22,749 nucleotides of DNA, taken from NCBI GenBank assembly GCA_902520575.1, contig CABYOG010000014.1, positions 1-22,749 of the forward strand. The letters are read 5' to 3'. The stretch comes from an uncultured SAR116 cluster alpha proteobacterium. Its GTDB lineage: Bacteria; Pseudomonadota; Alphaproteobacteria; Puniceispirillales; Puniceispirillaceae. Under the pieces are notes generated by a model. It did no database searches. It saw nothing but the letters and a program-made list of their open reading frames with translations, and had not been told where the DNA came from. Both the position numbers and the translations under genes were made by a program. Shown piece after piece: positions 7,604 through 14,860 of the stretch. Position 1 is the first letter of the stretch. Each line of letters opens with the position of its first letter.

Positions 7604-8299
7604 TTAAAATTTCTCTGTCCATGGCCTAAGCTCAATTTCCCAAGCCCACGCACTTCGCTTTTGGCGGTGAAAACTTAAATAAGATTTGGCAATTTCATCA
7701 GGTTCGAGAAAACTTTCTTCAACACTATTTTGACGCTCCTTAGACGCAATGCCGCCGTCAATTATAAAGTGAGCTATATGAACATTTTTGGGGTGCAGTT
7801 CTCTTGCTAGCGATTGAGCCAGACCACGCAAACCAAATTTTCCCATTGCGAAGACTGATGAATTTGGAAAGCCTTTTACGCCTGCGGATGCACCTGTAAA
7901 AAAGATACTCCCTGAACCCTGCTTCACCATGCGGATAGCTGCTTGCTGGGCTACCAAAAATGCACCGTAACAAGTGATGTCCAGTGCCTGTTTTGTTTTA
8001 AGCGGGTCTAGGCTTGTTATATCCCCTCTAACTCTTGCAGATGGATTATATATGACCACTTTTGGTTGACCAATAAGCTTATCAGTTGTAGCAAATAATT
8101 GTTTTACTTGCATTGGGTCGGAAGCGTCACATTGTATCAAGTGGCACCCAAGTTCTCTTTTTAAATCATCAAGTTTTTTAACATTGCGAGCAGCAAGCAC
8201 AACATTCATATTTTCTTTTCGAAAAAGACTAGCAAGTGAAGCGCTTAAACCCTTACCAGCACCGACAATAATACAATTTTCAATTTCTCTTTCCATCAT
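7604..8299 (-). CDS. Short-chain dehydrogenase/reductase with Phe in place of catalytic Tyr
   Basis: This 231-residue Rossmann protein binds NAD(P) through VGAGKGLSASLA. YNPSARVRGD replaces the NAG motif region, and TGASAGVKG supplies the catalytic Ser position. Twelve residues later, where YxxxK is expected, it has FAMGK, so the Tyr is Phe. KFGLRGLAQSLAREL and IIDGGIAS follow as in a subgroup of bacterial SDRs. Loss of Tyr suggests altered or absent oxidoreductase activity. The start at 8299 (or 8296) follows AGGGTG; the ATG at 8320 has no ribosome site. It is the last gene of module 2, convergent with kynU. The substrate is unknown. Confidence 0.8.
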   Translation of the reverse strand: MMEREIENCIIVGAGKGLSASLASLFRKENMNVVLAARNVKKLDDLKRELGCHLIQCDASDPMQVKQLFATTDKLIGQPKVVIYNPSARVRGDITSLDPLKTKQALDITCYGAFLVAQQAAIRMVKQGSGSIFFTGASAGVKGFPNSSVFAMGKFGLRGLAQSLARELHPKNVHIAHFIIDGGIASKERQNSVEESFLEPDEIAKSYLSFHRQKRSAWAWEIELRPWTEKF

Positions 8300-8336
8300 A
8301 AAACACCCTGCAAAAGGCATGGGTTAAGTTCATTAT

Positions 8337-8371
8337 TTAAGGAAAAATACTATCCATAACTTTTCCTTTAA
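8337..8371. promoter_or_regulatory. Inverted repeat upstream of the SDR
   Basis: TTAAGGAAAA (8337-8346) and TTTTCCTTTAA (8361-8371) form a near-perfect 10-bp inverted repeat with a 14-nt spacer, about 40 bp before the SDR start codon. There is no T-tract on either side, so a factor-binding site or leader hairpin is more likely than a terminator. No regulator is encoded beside it. Confidence 0.35.
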
Positions 8372-8424
8372 GTCAAAGAACCCAAGCAAATTTCTGATTT
8401 GACAAATACACTTAAAATTAAACT

Positions 8425-8465
8425 ATAATATATGTTTTTATTAATATTATTTTTTGTCTGGCGCA
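8425..8465 (+). repeat. Module right-end arm, copy 2
   Basis: Resembles 5101-5141 over about 40 bp: TGTTTTTA, an AT tract, and TTGTCT followed by GGCGCACTCCGA. The resemblance lies outside the tRNA sequence and marks the right end of module 2 as related to that of module 1. Confidence 0.55.
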
Positions 8466-8497
8466 CTCCGAAGGCAAAGGTCAGATTTTCGTATCCT
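8466..8497 (+). repeat. Decayed tRNA-Arg 3' fragment (att site 3)
   Basis: CTCCGAAGGCA opens a 32-bp match to tRNA positions 755-786 with four mismatches, and identity is lost after ATCCT. The last bases overlap the stop codon of the minus-strand MFS gene. The direct orientation and the shared right-end arm before it support an old attachment site separating modules 2 and 3. Confidence 0.75.
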
Positions 8498-9650
8498 AGA
8501 ATCTCGTCAACAGGCGCCGACAGTCACCTGAGAAGAAAAACCAACCCAAAGCGATCAGGAAACACCCCATGGTGATAAGATGTATCTCTTCAGGGTTGAA
8601 GACGGCTAACAGCACCCCAGTTAAAAATGGTCCTGCTGCTGCCCCAATATCCCGCCAAGTCTGGTTTCTGGTCAGAGAAGATATCCTCTGCTCTGGGTAA
8701 AGTTCTGACGCCGCAGCAGGAAACAAGGTTCCCAACGCCCCCCTGCATAGAACCAGCAGAACACAGCCCATTAAAAGTGCCCCAAATCCAATAAGGCAAA
8801 AACCTACTGCGCAAAGAACCAACATCACGCTTAACGGCAAACCATTTCCGAAGCGATCTGAAATCTGCCCGGAGAGAGGGCCAAGAATCATTTCGCTCAG
8901 CCGTCTGACCGCCAGTATTGAAGCGCCAATGATCATGGCTATTTGTGGTCCTGAAACCTCAGCCCACATCAGAACGATGGTAACTGTGAACACGCCGTCT
9001 ATTCCAAAGCCTGTCCAGAAGATAAGCGTGTCAATTGATTTGGGCAGGGGAATGCTAAAATTTTTTTCAGGCTTATTTTGTAAATTTCTGGCGTCGTTTG
9101 TATCCACTATGAACACAGCCAGAAGAATGCCGAGTGAAGATGCCACACCCATGTAAAGGAATATATCCCTCGGCCCTACACTGGTAACAAGCCATGCCCC
9201 TACGAGCATAGCGACAAGCGGGCCAACCTGTTCAACTGAACGGCTTAATCCAATTCTTGTACCCGTTTTCGCGCTGTTTAATGAAGCAAAATGTAATGTT
9301 ACAATCAATAATCCGGCATAGGACAGGCCCCAAATGATCCGAGATAAAGACAATAAAAAGACACCTTCAAAAATGGCATAGCCAAATGTGGACACCACAG
9401 CTGTACAAGCAACTATGATAGCAAGTTTCTTTGGTCCAACCGCCTGGCCAAAATTAACCACAAGATTATAGGTAAAGGTCCTGATGATCCGGTTAACGGC
9501 AAGCAGAAAGCCAACAGTTGCTATGCTTATGCCAAATGCATCGGCATTAATCGGCAGAACAATATATAAAAGTGCATCACCAAGGAGAGAAACAGACAGA
9601 ACCCAAGAGGAAAGCCACACATTCTTCTGAACGGCACGTTCACTGCTCAC
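8496..9650 (-). CDS. MFS transporter
   Basis: This 384-residue protein has about twelve hydrophobic helices in two six-helix halves. A basic MFS loop (SGQISDRFGNG, a variant of the GxxxDRxGRR motif) lies near residues 260-270 at the start of the second half, and GLSRSVEQVGP lies between helices 4 and 5. The substrate cannot be told. The start is GTG at 9650 preceded by GAGG. Repeat A2 begins 13 bp upstream, so this conserved element is its promoter or leader. The stop codon lies within the decayed tRNA fragment at 8466-8497. It is transcribed toward the tRNA-Arg, like most of the modules 2-3 cargo. Confidence 0.85.
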   Translation of the reverse strand: MSSERAVQKNVWLSSWVLSVSLLGDALLYIVLPINADAFGISIATVGFLLAVNRIIRTFTYNLVVNFGQAVGPKKLAIIVACTAVVSTFGYAIFEGVFLLSLSRIIWGLSYAGLLIVTLHFASLNSAKTGTRIGLSRSVEQVGPLVAMLVGAWLVTSVGPRDIFLYMGVASSLGILLAVFIVDTNDARNLQNKPEKNFSIPLPKSIDTLIFWTGFGIDGVFTVTIVLMWAEVSGPQIAMIIGASILAVRRLSEMILGPLSGQISDRFGNGLPLSVMLVLCAVGFCLIGFGALLMGCVLLVLCRGALGTLFPAAASELYPEQRISSLTRNQTWRDIGAAAGPFLTGVLLAVFNPEEIHLITMGCFLIALGWFFFSGDCRRLLTRF

Positions 9651-9662
9651 TATCCAACCTCA

Positions 9663-9839
9663 AAAAACATACATGTTCACGCGCGGCAATGCATAGCAAT
9701 GCCAGCGCGTAACAGAAATATACATTTATTCATATTCTTAGTGGTATGTATATCGGTATATTGCTCCAAATCATGCTCCATGAACAATTCATGTTTGTTG
9801 TTGAGCATCATAGGCAACAGAAGGTAGGGTTTTAAAAAC
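9663..9839 (-). repeat. Conserved leader repeat A+B, contiguous copy (upstream of MFS)
   Basis: A (9663-9762) and B (9762-9839) are joined here without interruption. A is 89% identical to 5988-6087, and B about 80% to 7449-7525. In the minus-strand direction the order is B, A, then the MFS start codon. The A part would give an RNA hairpin, ACGCGC-GGCA pairing with TGCC-GCGCGT with a one-base bulge, close to the ribosome site. The interval 9651-9853 holds nothing else. Confidence 0.75.
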
Positions 9840-9853
9840 ACATTTAAATTTTA

Positions 9854-10729
9854 CTATAATAGATGATTTTTTCTTTCAGACGTCACAATTAATGTCGTAG
9901 CACCTAAAATAAACAGCCCACCAAGCAAAAGAAAAACTGATGTGGACTCTCCAAATAAAGCAATTCCAAGTAAGACAGACCAAATTAACCTTAAAAAATC
10001 GAGCGGCAGTAAAAAAGATAGATCGCCTCTTTTAAGTGCACTATTCAGGAGTGTTTGCGCTGTTGTTCCGCTTACAGCAATAAATAAAATAAATAAGAAT
10101 TGGACAAATTTTATTTCCTCCAAATATGGATAAGCTGCCGCAAATGTAGCGGGCATCATCCCAACTCCTGCATAAAGAGAAATTGTGACCGCGGAATCTG
10201 TTTTCGTAAGCTTTTTTATAAAAATTAGCGAGGAAGCCCAAACCAATGAGGATAGGAGAACTAAAAGTCCCCCTAAATTCAAAGATAAGTCTGGCCGCAA
10301 AACACACATCACGCCAATGAAACCCAGAAGAAGGCTTATCAAGCGATGGGTAGTCAATTTTTCTTTCAAAAAAATGACCGCAAATATCACTGTAAATATT
10401 GGTGCCGTGAAGTTTAATACTGTCGCCAAAGAAAGAGGCGAAATACTGAGGCCGTAGAAAAATAAAAGGATTGCAATGGAATTGGTGACGATTCTGTAAA
10501 TCTGGTTTTTCGGTTGTTTTGTAAAAAGTGACTTTTTCCCCTCTTTAAAAAGGAAGGGAGACAAAATCACAACTACCAACGCGCACCTCAAAAAAACAAT
10601 TTCAAAAATATGTACTTCATCAGCCAAATATTTTGCAGCGCTATGCATTGCAACAAAACAAACTCCAGACAGTATCATCAAGAGAACTGAGAGAGACCTT
10701 CCAGGCATGTTTATAAAAAATGACACCAT
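9854..10729 (-). CDS. EamA/DMT-family transporter
   Basis: This 291-residue integral membrane protein has ten predicted helices in two EamA repeats. Repeat 1 (about 10-140) includes FVAMHSAAKYLA and the helix ends FLKEKLTTHRLISLLLGFIGV, and repeat 2 (about 150-285) ends ALFGESTSVFLLLGGLFILGA. The E-K/R helix 4-5 signature appears in both halves. Family members export amino acids, purines or other small metabolites; the substrate is unknown. The start at 10729 is taken as the first ATG; 10708 is possible. A degenerate A+B leader lies upstream (10,754-10,850). With the MFS gene it makes module 3 a two-transporter unit. Confidence 0.88.
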   Translation of the reverse strand: MVSFFINMPGRSLSVLLMILSGVCFVAMHSAAKYLADEVHIFEIVFLRCALVVVILSPFLFKEGKKSLFTKQPKNQIYRIVTNSIAILLFFYGLSISPLSLATVLNFTAPIFTVIFAVIFLKEKLTTHRLISLLLGFIGVMCVLRPDLSLNLGGLLVLLSSLVWASSLIFIKKLTKTDSAVTISLYAGVGMMPATFAAAYPYLEEIKFVQFLFILFIAVSGTTAQTLLNSALKRGDLSFLLPLDFLRLIWSVLLGIALFGESTSVFLLLGGLFILGATTLIVTSERKNHLL

Positions 10730-10753
10730 AAATTCTTAGAGCATATAAAATCT

Positions 10754-10850
10754 ATAATGCATATTGATATATCGTTTCGAAGCTGCTTTTCGAACGGCTC
10801 ATATTTGTTATTGAGCATCATAGGCAACGGATGATAAGGTGAAGGTAACT
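10754..10850 (-). repeat. Degenerate leader repeat A+B, copy 3 (upstream of EamA)
   Basis: The core at 10,799-10,828 matches 9789-9818 at 28 of 30 positions, including TTGAGCATCATAGGCAAC. At 10,755-10,772 ATGCATATTGATATATC matches the A end (ATGTATATTGGTATATT) except for a few bases. The GCAATGC part of A is missing. The copy ends about 40 bp before the fourth tRNA fragment, so it is both the leader of the EamA gene and the right end of module 3. Confidence 0.65.
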
Positions 10851-10890
10851 AAGCTTTGAAGAGTTTTATACATAGCTATTGTTGTTAAGT

Positions 10891-10940
10891 CTGCCCTCCG
10901 AAGGCAGAGGTCAGGGTTTCAAATCCTCGCGGGGGCGCCA
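10891..10940 (+). repeat. tRNA-Arg 3' half duplication (att site 4)
   Basis: This 50-bp segment matches tRNA positions 750-799 at 45 positions. It keeps the whole anticodon stem-loop (CTGCCCTCCGAAGGCAG) and the CCA end. The T stem and acceptor mismatches (GGG for the end of AGAGG, GGGGGC for GGGTGC) show it is not functional. The divergence is higher than in copy 2, so it is older or came from a related tRNA. Confidence 0.85.
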
Positions 10941-10956
10941 CTCCCTGTCTCATCGC

Positions 10957-10982
10957 ACCCACGATACCCACGTCAACCCACT
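10957..10982 (+). repeat. Three phased ACCCAC(G/T) repeats, putative integrase arm sites
   Basis: ACCCACG (10,957), ACCCACG (10,966) and ACCCACT (10,976) are spaced 9 and 10 bp, about one helical turn, starting 17 bp after the end of the fourth tRNA fragment. Short direct repeats at helical spacing beside a tRNA attachment core are typical arm-type binding sites of tyrosine integrases. No integrase gene follows in this window. Confidence 0.45.
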
Positions 10983-11363
10983 GTTATTCCAATCTTTTCA
11001 GTGTATAGCTATTCAAGTGGATTTGCGTTGTTACAACTGAAATTGCAGCATTTCTCAAATAGAAACCCCTGCTTGCTATGTTTAGGGGGGACGCAGCTTG
11101 CAGGGGCTTTTAGACTTGAAAAAGTTGCGACCTTAGTCCGGGAGGAAATGAACCAAACAAGCCGCATCATGGTTTTATGAAATTACATTGAGGATTAATA
11201 CTGCTAAAAACACATATTCGTGATGCAAAAAATGCACTGCTGGTTTTTGGTATACGGAAGTTGGCTAAACATCCATCTAACACGAGCACCAAACAAGAAA
11301 CATCACATTACACCGCCTCCCCCTTTCCATAGGTCTCAGCTATAATTCTTTCTCTATTCATTA
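10983..11363. other. Gene-poor stretch right of att site 4
   Basis: I see no convincing coding frame here on either strand. The only structure is the hairpin at 11,066-11,111. It may be the remains of an integrase-end region, but I found no residual recombinase motif. Confidence 0.4.
11066..11111 (+). terminator. Rho-independent terminator-like hairpin
   Basis: CCCCTGC (11,066-11,072) pairs with GCAGGGG (11,100-11,106) and the stem continues inward with GC pairs after a two-base mismatch. CTTTT follows on the plus strand; on the minus strand GGGG is followed by TTTCTATTT, so it could work both ways. No gene ends directly at it, which leaves open an unrecognised small RNA or a lost gene. Confidence 0.5.
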
Positions 11364-11645
11364 GTGATGCACATCAACACCAACAACTCTGTTTCATCTT
11401 CTTTGATTGGCATTAAAGTCTCAGTCGAAATAAATGGCTCCTTGCCAAAGGTAAGTATTTCCTCGAGAAGATGCTACGAATTTTGTTTTCGCTCTATTTC
11501 GATGACAAAGCCATTTAGCAACGCGCTAGTAGCCAGCTTAGATGAAGATAAAAAACCCAATTTCCAAAAATACCATATACACAAAATCTTTATTATTGAT
11601 GTGAGTAGTTGGAGAGAACTATCTGACGACAACATACTAGACTGA
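11364..11645 (+). CDS. Doubtful hypothetical ORF
   Basis: A 93-codon open frame (GTG, then ATG at 11,367) with no recognisable domain, no Shine-Dalgarno sequence and ordinary AT-rich composition. The serine-rich N-terminal part and lack of motifs make it a weak candidate. It is listed because it is the longest frame between the fourth tRNA fragment and the cytochrome gene. Confidence 0.2.
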   Translation: MMHINTNNSVSSSLIGIKVSVEINGSLPKVSISSRRCYEFCFRSISMTKPFSNALVASLDEDKKPNFQKYHIHKIFIIDVSSWRELSDDNILD

Positions 11646-11733
11646 GTTTTAGCTTTACTCTCTAATTAGAGGAAGGTTTATACGAATTGTAAATTCTTAT
11701 TTTTAATCACAACATCTTACCAAAATTGATATT

Positions 11734-12228
11734 ATGCCAAACACGGTAAAACTGATGACGACTTCCACCGTCGCAATCGCAATGCTCGCTTGCTTGGTCT
11801 CAATTGTGACAGCCCCAACAATTGGGTATTCAAAGCAAGATGTTTTATTACCCTACAAAGATAGAGCCGCAATTAAGCTCGGTCAGACTATTTACAAAGA
11901 CAACTGCGCAAGCTGTCATGGAATTAATCTTGAGGGCCAAATAGGGTGGCAAACAGAAATTGTAGATGGCCGACGGTTAGCTCCGCCTCATGACGAAACG
12001 GGTCACACCTGGCATCATCCCGATGAACTTCTGTACAACATGACAAAATATGGTTTTGAGGAGATGTTGGGTAAAAAATACCCTAATAATATGCCTGTTT
12101 ATGAAGATATTCTGTCCGATAGTGAATTATTAGCTGTACTTGGTTACATTAAAAGCACGTGGCCAGAGAAGATTAAAGCTATTCATAATGAACTTAACCA
12201 GAGTTATGCTTCCAAAAAAAATTCATAA
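11734..12228 (+). CDS. Secreted monohaem cytochrome c
   Basis: This 164-residue protein begins with a signal peptide or membrane anchor (residues 1-33, hydrophobic core IAMLACLVSIV). The class I cytochrome c fold follows, with haem site CASCHG at about residues 58-63 and axial Met in NNMPVYEDIL near 130. The DGRRLAPPHDETGHTWHH stretch between them belongs to a group of alphaproteobacterial cytochromes found near copper or respiratory genes. It would be exported and carry electrons in the periplasm; its partner is unknown. No Shine-Dalgarno sequence is obvious. A decayed yqaA lies just downstream. Confidence 0.88.
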   Translation: MPNTVKLMTTSTVAIAMLACLVSIVTAPTIGYSKQDVLLPYKDRAAIKLGQTIYKDNCASCHGINLEGQIGWQTEIVDGRRLAPPHDETGHTWHHPDELLYNMTKYGFEEMLGKKYPNNMPVYEDILSDSELLAVLGYIKSTWPEKIKAIHNELNQSYASKKNS

Positions 12229-12252
12229 AGACACCATGCTAGAAACTGACAA

Positions 12253-12685
12253 ATTAGCTTGTATCTTACGCTTTTCATAAGTGCATTTGCAGCAGCAACC
12301 ATTCTTCCTGCTCAATCCGAAGCGTTACTTGCTTACCAAGTCTCCCTTAACCCTAGCTATACGGTCCAACTGATTACAGTGGCAACCATTGGCAACTTTC
12401 TAGGCTTGATAGTGAACCGGTAACTCAGAAGACTTGCAAAGAAGTTTAAAGGTAAAAGCTGGTTTCCTGTAAGCGAGAATAAGCTCCTACGAGGTGGGCA
12501 ATATTACAGGAAATATAGTCGTTTTTCGTTTTTACTTAGCTGGGTGCCTTTCATAGGAGACCCTATTACAATAGTGGCCGGAGTACTACGTGAGCCCTCT
12601 CTGGTCTTTTGCAACCTTAGTTTTAATCGCCAAATGTTCTCGCTATCTCTTTGTTGTTGGCGCAGTGTCCACTATATTTAACTAA
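12253..12685 (+). pseudogene. yqaA: Decayed yqaA (DedA/SNARE-associated membrane protein)
   Basis: The remnant reads SLYLTLFISAFAAATILP, AQSEALLAYQV, VATIGNFLGLIVNR, then YYRKYSRFSFLLSWVPFIGDP and ITIVAGVLREP, the order and motifs of YqaA. Three lesions are visible: the expected ATG is ATT at 12,253; an in-frame TAA lies at 12,421-12,423; and one extra base near 12,590-12,597 shifts the end into the frame WSFATLVLIAKCSRYLFVVG, stopping at 12,685. The intact protein would be about 143 residues with four hydrophobic segments. Three independent lesions argue for real decay and not a single read error. Confidence 0.8.
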
Positions 12686-12686
12686 T

Positions 12687-12939
12687 CTGAGTAAAAATGA
12701 AAAAATCACTATTAAAATTTTTGGTGCGGCTCTTTGTCTGGGAATTATAGTTGGAGCTGCAGCGGTGGTCAGTGTTCATTTATATTTTGACTTATTAAGC
12801 TTTATGGCCCCCGATGCAGAAATTGTCTTTTTGGGTAACTAAAAAAATGGGTCCCGCTGTGGTTTTATCTCCGCTCACAATTTTATATGGCTTTGCAATA
12901 GACTGGGCGTCTATTGTGCTGCGGAATAGACACAACTAA
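12687..12939 (+). pseudogene. Frameshifted small two-helix membrane protein
   Basis: One frame reads SKNEKITIKIFGAALCLGIIVGAAAVV and on to PDAEIVF, then hits TAA at 12,840. Removing one T from the T-run at 12,828-12,833 joins it to VTKKMGPAVVLSPLTILYGFAIDW in the next frame, ending at 12,939, giving about 83 residues with two hydrophobic segments. The start would be CTG at 12,687, perhaps a mutated ATG or TTG. The family is not recognised. It directly follows the decayed yqaA. Alternatively two tiny proteins are made (the second from ATG 12,847), but that is less likely. Confidence 0.45.
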
Positions 12940-12991
12940 AACAAAGAAGATTTGTTAAAGTTGTGAATTTTATTTCCCTTGTAATTCGGCT

Positions 12992-13228
12992 TTATGTGTT
13001 TGACTGCTCCAAGATATTCATAGTCGCAGTAGCCGATGAAACAGTATAAGGTACAAAGCAAGAGATTAGCATTTTTACCCAACACTCAGTAGTAATGTTG
13101 CCAGACAATATCAGTCCACCATGATTTATAAATGCCAAAATGACCCCCACTATAATGGCAACTTTTACAGCCCTGAATACTACAGGCTTGCTAAAAAATA
13201 TAGGTAGTGCAAGTCTAAGGTTTATCAT
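12992..13228 (-). CDS. NrtS-like small membrane protein
   Basis: This 78-residue protein has two hydrophobic segments. VKVAIIVGVILAFINHGGLILSG (about 21-43) and VKMLISCFVPYTVSSATA (about 51-68) match the pattern of the small NrtS family, annotated as nitrate/nitrite transporters, whose hallmarks are INxGD/G and LVPYxVS. AGGTGG precedes the ATG at 13,228. It is divergent from the hypothetical gene at 13,256 with 27 bp between them. The transport role is known only for relatives, and the usual Asp of INxGD is Gly here. Confidence 0.72.
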   Translation of the reverse strand: MINLRLALPIFFSKPVVFRAVKVAIIVGVILAFINHGGLILSGNITTECWVKMLISCFVPYTVSSATATMNILEQSNT

Positions 13229-13255
13229 AATCCACCTTTCTTAGAAGGAACAAAT

Positions 13256-13552
13256 ATGCATTGTAAGATCTTTATTCGAACATTTCCATCAACTGAAGAA
13301 TGTGACCTTTTCGAGTCAATTTTGCAAACCAAATGGCCGGAGCTTATTAAAACTGTTCCCGGTGTAAATTTTGATTCTTATCGAAACAAAAATTCACCCA
13401 ATATATCAACGGTAGTATGGCAATTTCCTGATTCTGGAGCCCAAAAAAAAATTGAGCGGTTGATTGAAGAAAATATTCAGCGTTTTACTGCTACTTTATC
13501 CCCCAAAACAATGAGCTTTTCTGGTGAGAGAACGCTTCACCTCGAAAGCTAG
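13256..13552 (+). CDS. Conserved-looking hypothetical protein, 98 residues
   Basis: No family is recognised. It has a strong ribosome site (AGAAGGA, 13,243-13,249) and a soluble, mixed alpha/beta composition. KIFIRTF as strand 1, a helix through ECDLFESILQTKWPELI, a strand at STVVWQF and a second helix EKIER-like segment suggest a ferredoxin-like dimeric alpha/beta fold such as the antibiotic-monooxygenase group. That is fold-level guesswork. It is divergent from the NrtS-like gene. Confidence 0.6.
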   Translation: MHCKIFIRTFPSTEECDLFESILQTKWPELIKTVPGVNFDSYRNKNSPNISTVVWQFPDSGAQKKIERLIEENIQRFTATLSPKTMSFSGERTLHLES

Positions 13553-13813
13553 GGTTTGATAATCTGATTAAATGTAAAATTTAGCGAATCCAAAAACATC
13601 AAAACCGCCCATACAGTTAAGCACCTAATTGCTCGGAACAAAAGAGGGTAAAAGCAGAGCAAAAGAACTTGAGCTTGTTGAGTGATTCAATCCTACGAAA
13701 AATAAGGCTATATGCCCAAAATACATTGAGTTGTGCGTTTTTCAAATTTCATTTACTACAACATTTGTGCATACAACAGATCGACTATTTTTTAATTGAA
13801 CCAGGTTACAATT

Positions 13814-14827
13814 ATGAAAAAAGCTTTAATTACAGGTATAACTGGCCAGGATGGAGCTTATCTCGCGAACCTTCTTTTAGAAAAAAATTACGAAGTTTTT
13901 GGGGGAATAAGGAGAAATTCACAAGACGAACTGCATCGCCTGAGAGTTTTAAAAATTCATGAAAAAGTTACCTTTATCAACCTAGACATTTGTGATCAGT
14001 TTAAAGTTTTTGAGGCTATTAGCAATCATCAATTTGATGAGATTTACAATCTAGCAGCCCAGAGTTTTGTTGGGTCAAGTTGGGACTTGAGTATACCAAC
14101 CACTAATGTGAACAGCGTTGGTGTTTTGCATTTGTTAGAATCAATAAAAAGATTTTCACCACACACAAAATTTTATCAAGCATCTACATCAGAGATGTTT
14201 GGCAAAATTTTAGAACCTATTCAGAATGAATCAACACCTTTTTACCCCAGATCACCCTATGGCGTTTCAAAACTCTATAGCCACTGGATGACAATAAACT
14301 ATAGAGAAAGTTTTGGTTTAAGGGCGTGCTCTGGAATTTTGTTCAATCATGAATCACCTCTAAGAGGGCCAGAGTTTGTAACGAAAAAAATATCCACGCA
14401 ACTATGTGAAATAAAATTTGGAAGTCGGGAGAAACTTACCTTGGGCAATCTCAATGCAAAAAGGGATTGGGGTTATGCAAAAGAATATGTAGAAGCAATG
14501 TGGCTAATGCTGCAACAAGACTACTTAGAGGACTATGTAATTGCCACTGGCAAAACTACTTCAGTGAAAGAATTCATCAGTTTTTGTTGCGCTGAACTTG
14601 AAATAGACTTGGCTTGGGAAGGGAAAGGAGAATTTGAGAAGGGGTTCGATCAAAAGACAAATAAATTAATTATAGAAGTTAGTAAAGATTATTACCGGCC
14701 AGCTGAGGTAGACATCCTTATTGGTTCATCTGAAAAAGCAAAAAAGCAATTGGGTTGGGAAGCCAAGACTGACGTTAAGTCCCTTGCTTCAATCATGGTT
14801 AGCTTTGACAGAAAGAGATTAGCATAA
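13814..14827 (+). CDS. gmd: GDP-mannose 4,6-dehydratase
   Basis: This 337-residue extended SDR converts GDP-D-mannose to GDP-4-keto-6-deoxymannose, the precursor of GDP-fucose, rhamnose and perosamine in cell-surface glycans. TGITGQDGAYLANLLLEK is the NADP-binding loop at the very N-terminus. STSEMFG holds the catalytic Thr/Glu pair, YGVSK holds the Tyr and Lys, and NHESPLRGPEFVTKKI is the family's substrate-loop signature. The start at ATG 13,814 puts the dinucleotide loop at residues 6-12; a TTG 18 nt upstream is less likely. No fcl, rmd or per partner is present, so its product must be used elsewhere. It is AT-rich, in contrast to psuK 33 bp downstream. The preceding 13,553-13,813 holds no gene I recognise. 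Confidence 0.93.
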   Translation: MKKALITGITGQDGAYLANLLLEKNYEVFGGIRRNSQDELHRLRVLKIHEKVTFINLDICDQFKVFEAISNHQFDEIYNLAAQSFVGSSWDLSIPTTNVNSVGVLHLLESIKRFSPHTKFYQASTSEMFGKILEPIQNESTPFYPRSPYGVSKLYSHWMTINYRESFGLRACSGILFNHESPLRGPEFVTKKISTQLCEIKFGSREKLTLGNLNAKRDWGYAKEYVEAMWLMLQQDYLEDYVIATGKTTSVKEFISFCCAELEIDLAWEGKGEFEKGFDQKTNKLIIEVSKDYYRPAEVDILIGSSEKAKKQLGWEAKTDVKSLASIMVSFDRKRLA

Positions 14828-14860
14828 CTCTTCAGCAAAATCAGAGAGAGGTTCGTGCGT

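Noticed and set aside
8929..9156. Plus-strand frame inside the MFS gene
   Set aside because: It is the antisense shadow of a hydrophobic coding sequence, with no start signal.
9663..9839. Integron attC site or CRISPR repeat
   Set aside because: No core GTTRRRY/RYYYAAC pair with the right spacing and no integron integrase; only three scattered copies with genes between, so not a CRISPR array.
13669..13962. Open frame overlapping the start of gmd
   Set aside because: It is out of frame with gmd, whose NADP-binding loop begins immediately after ATG 13,814, and it has no motif of its own.
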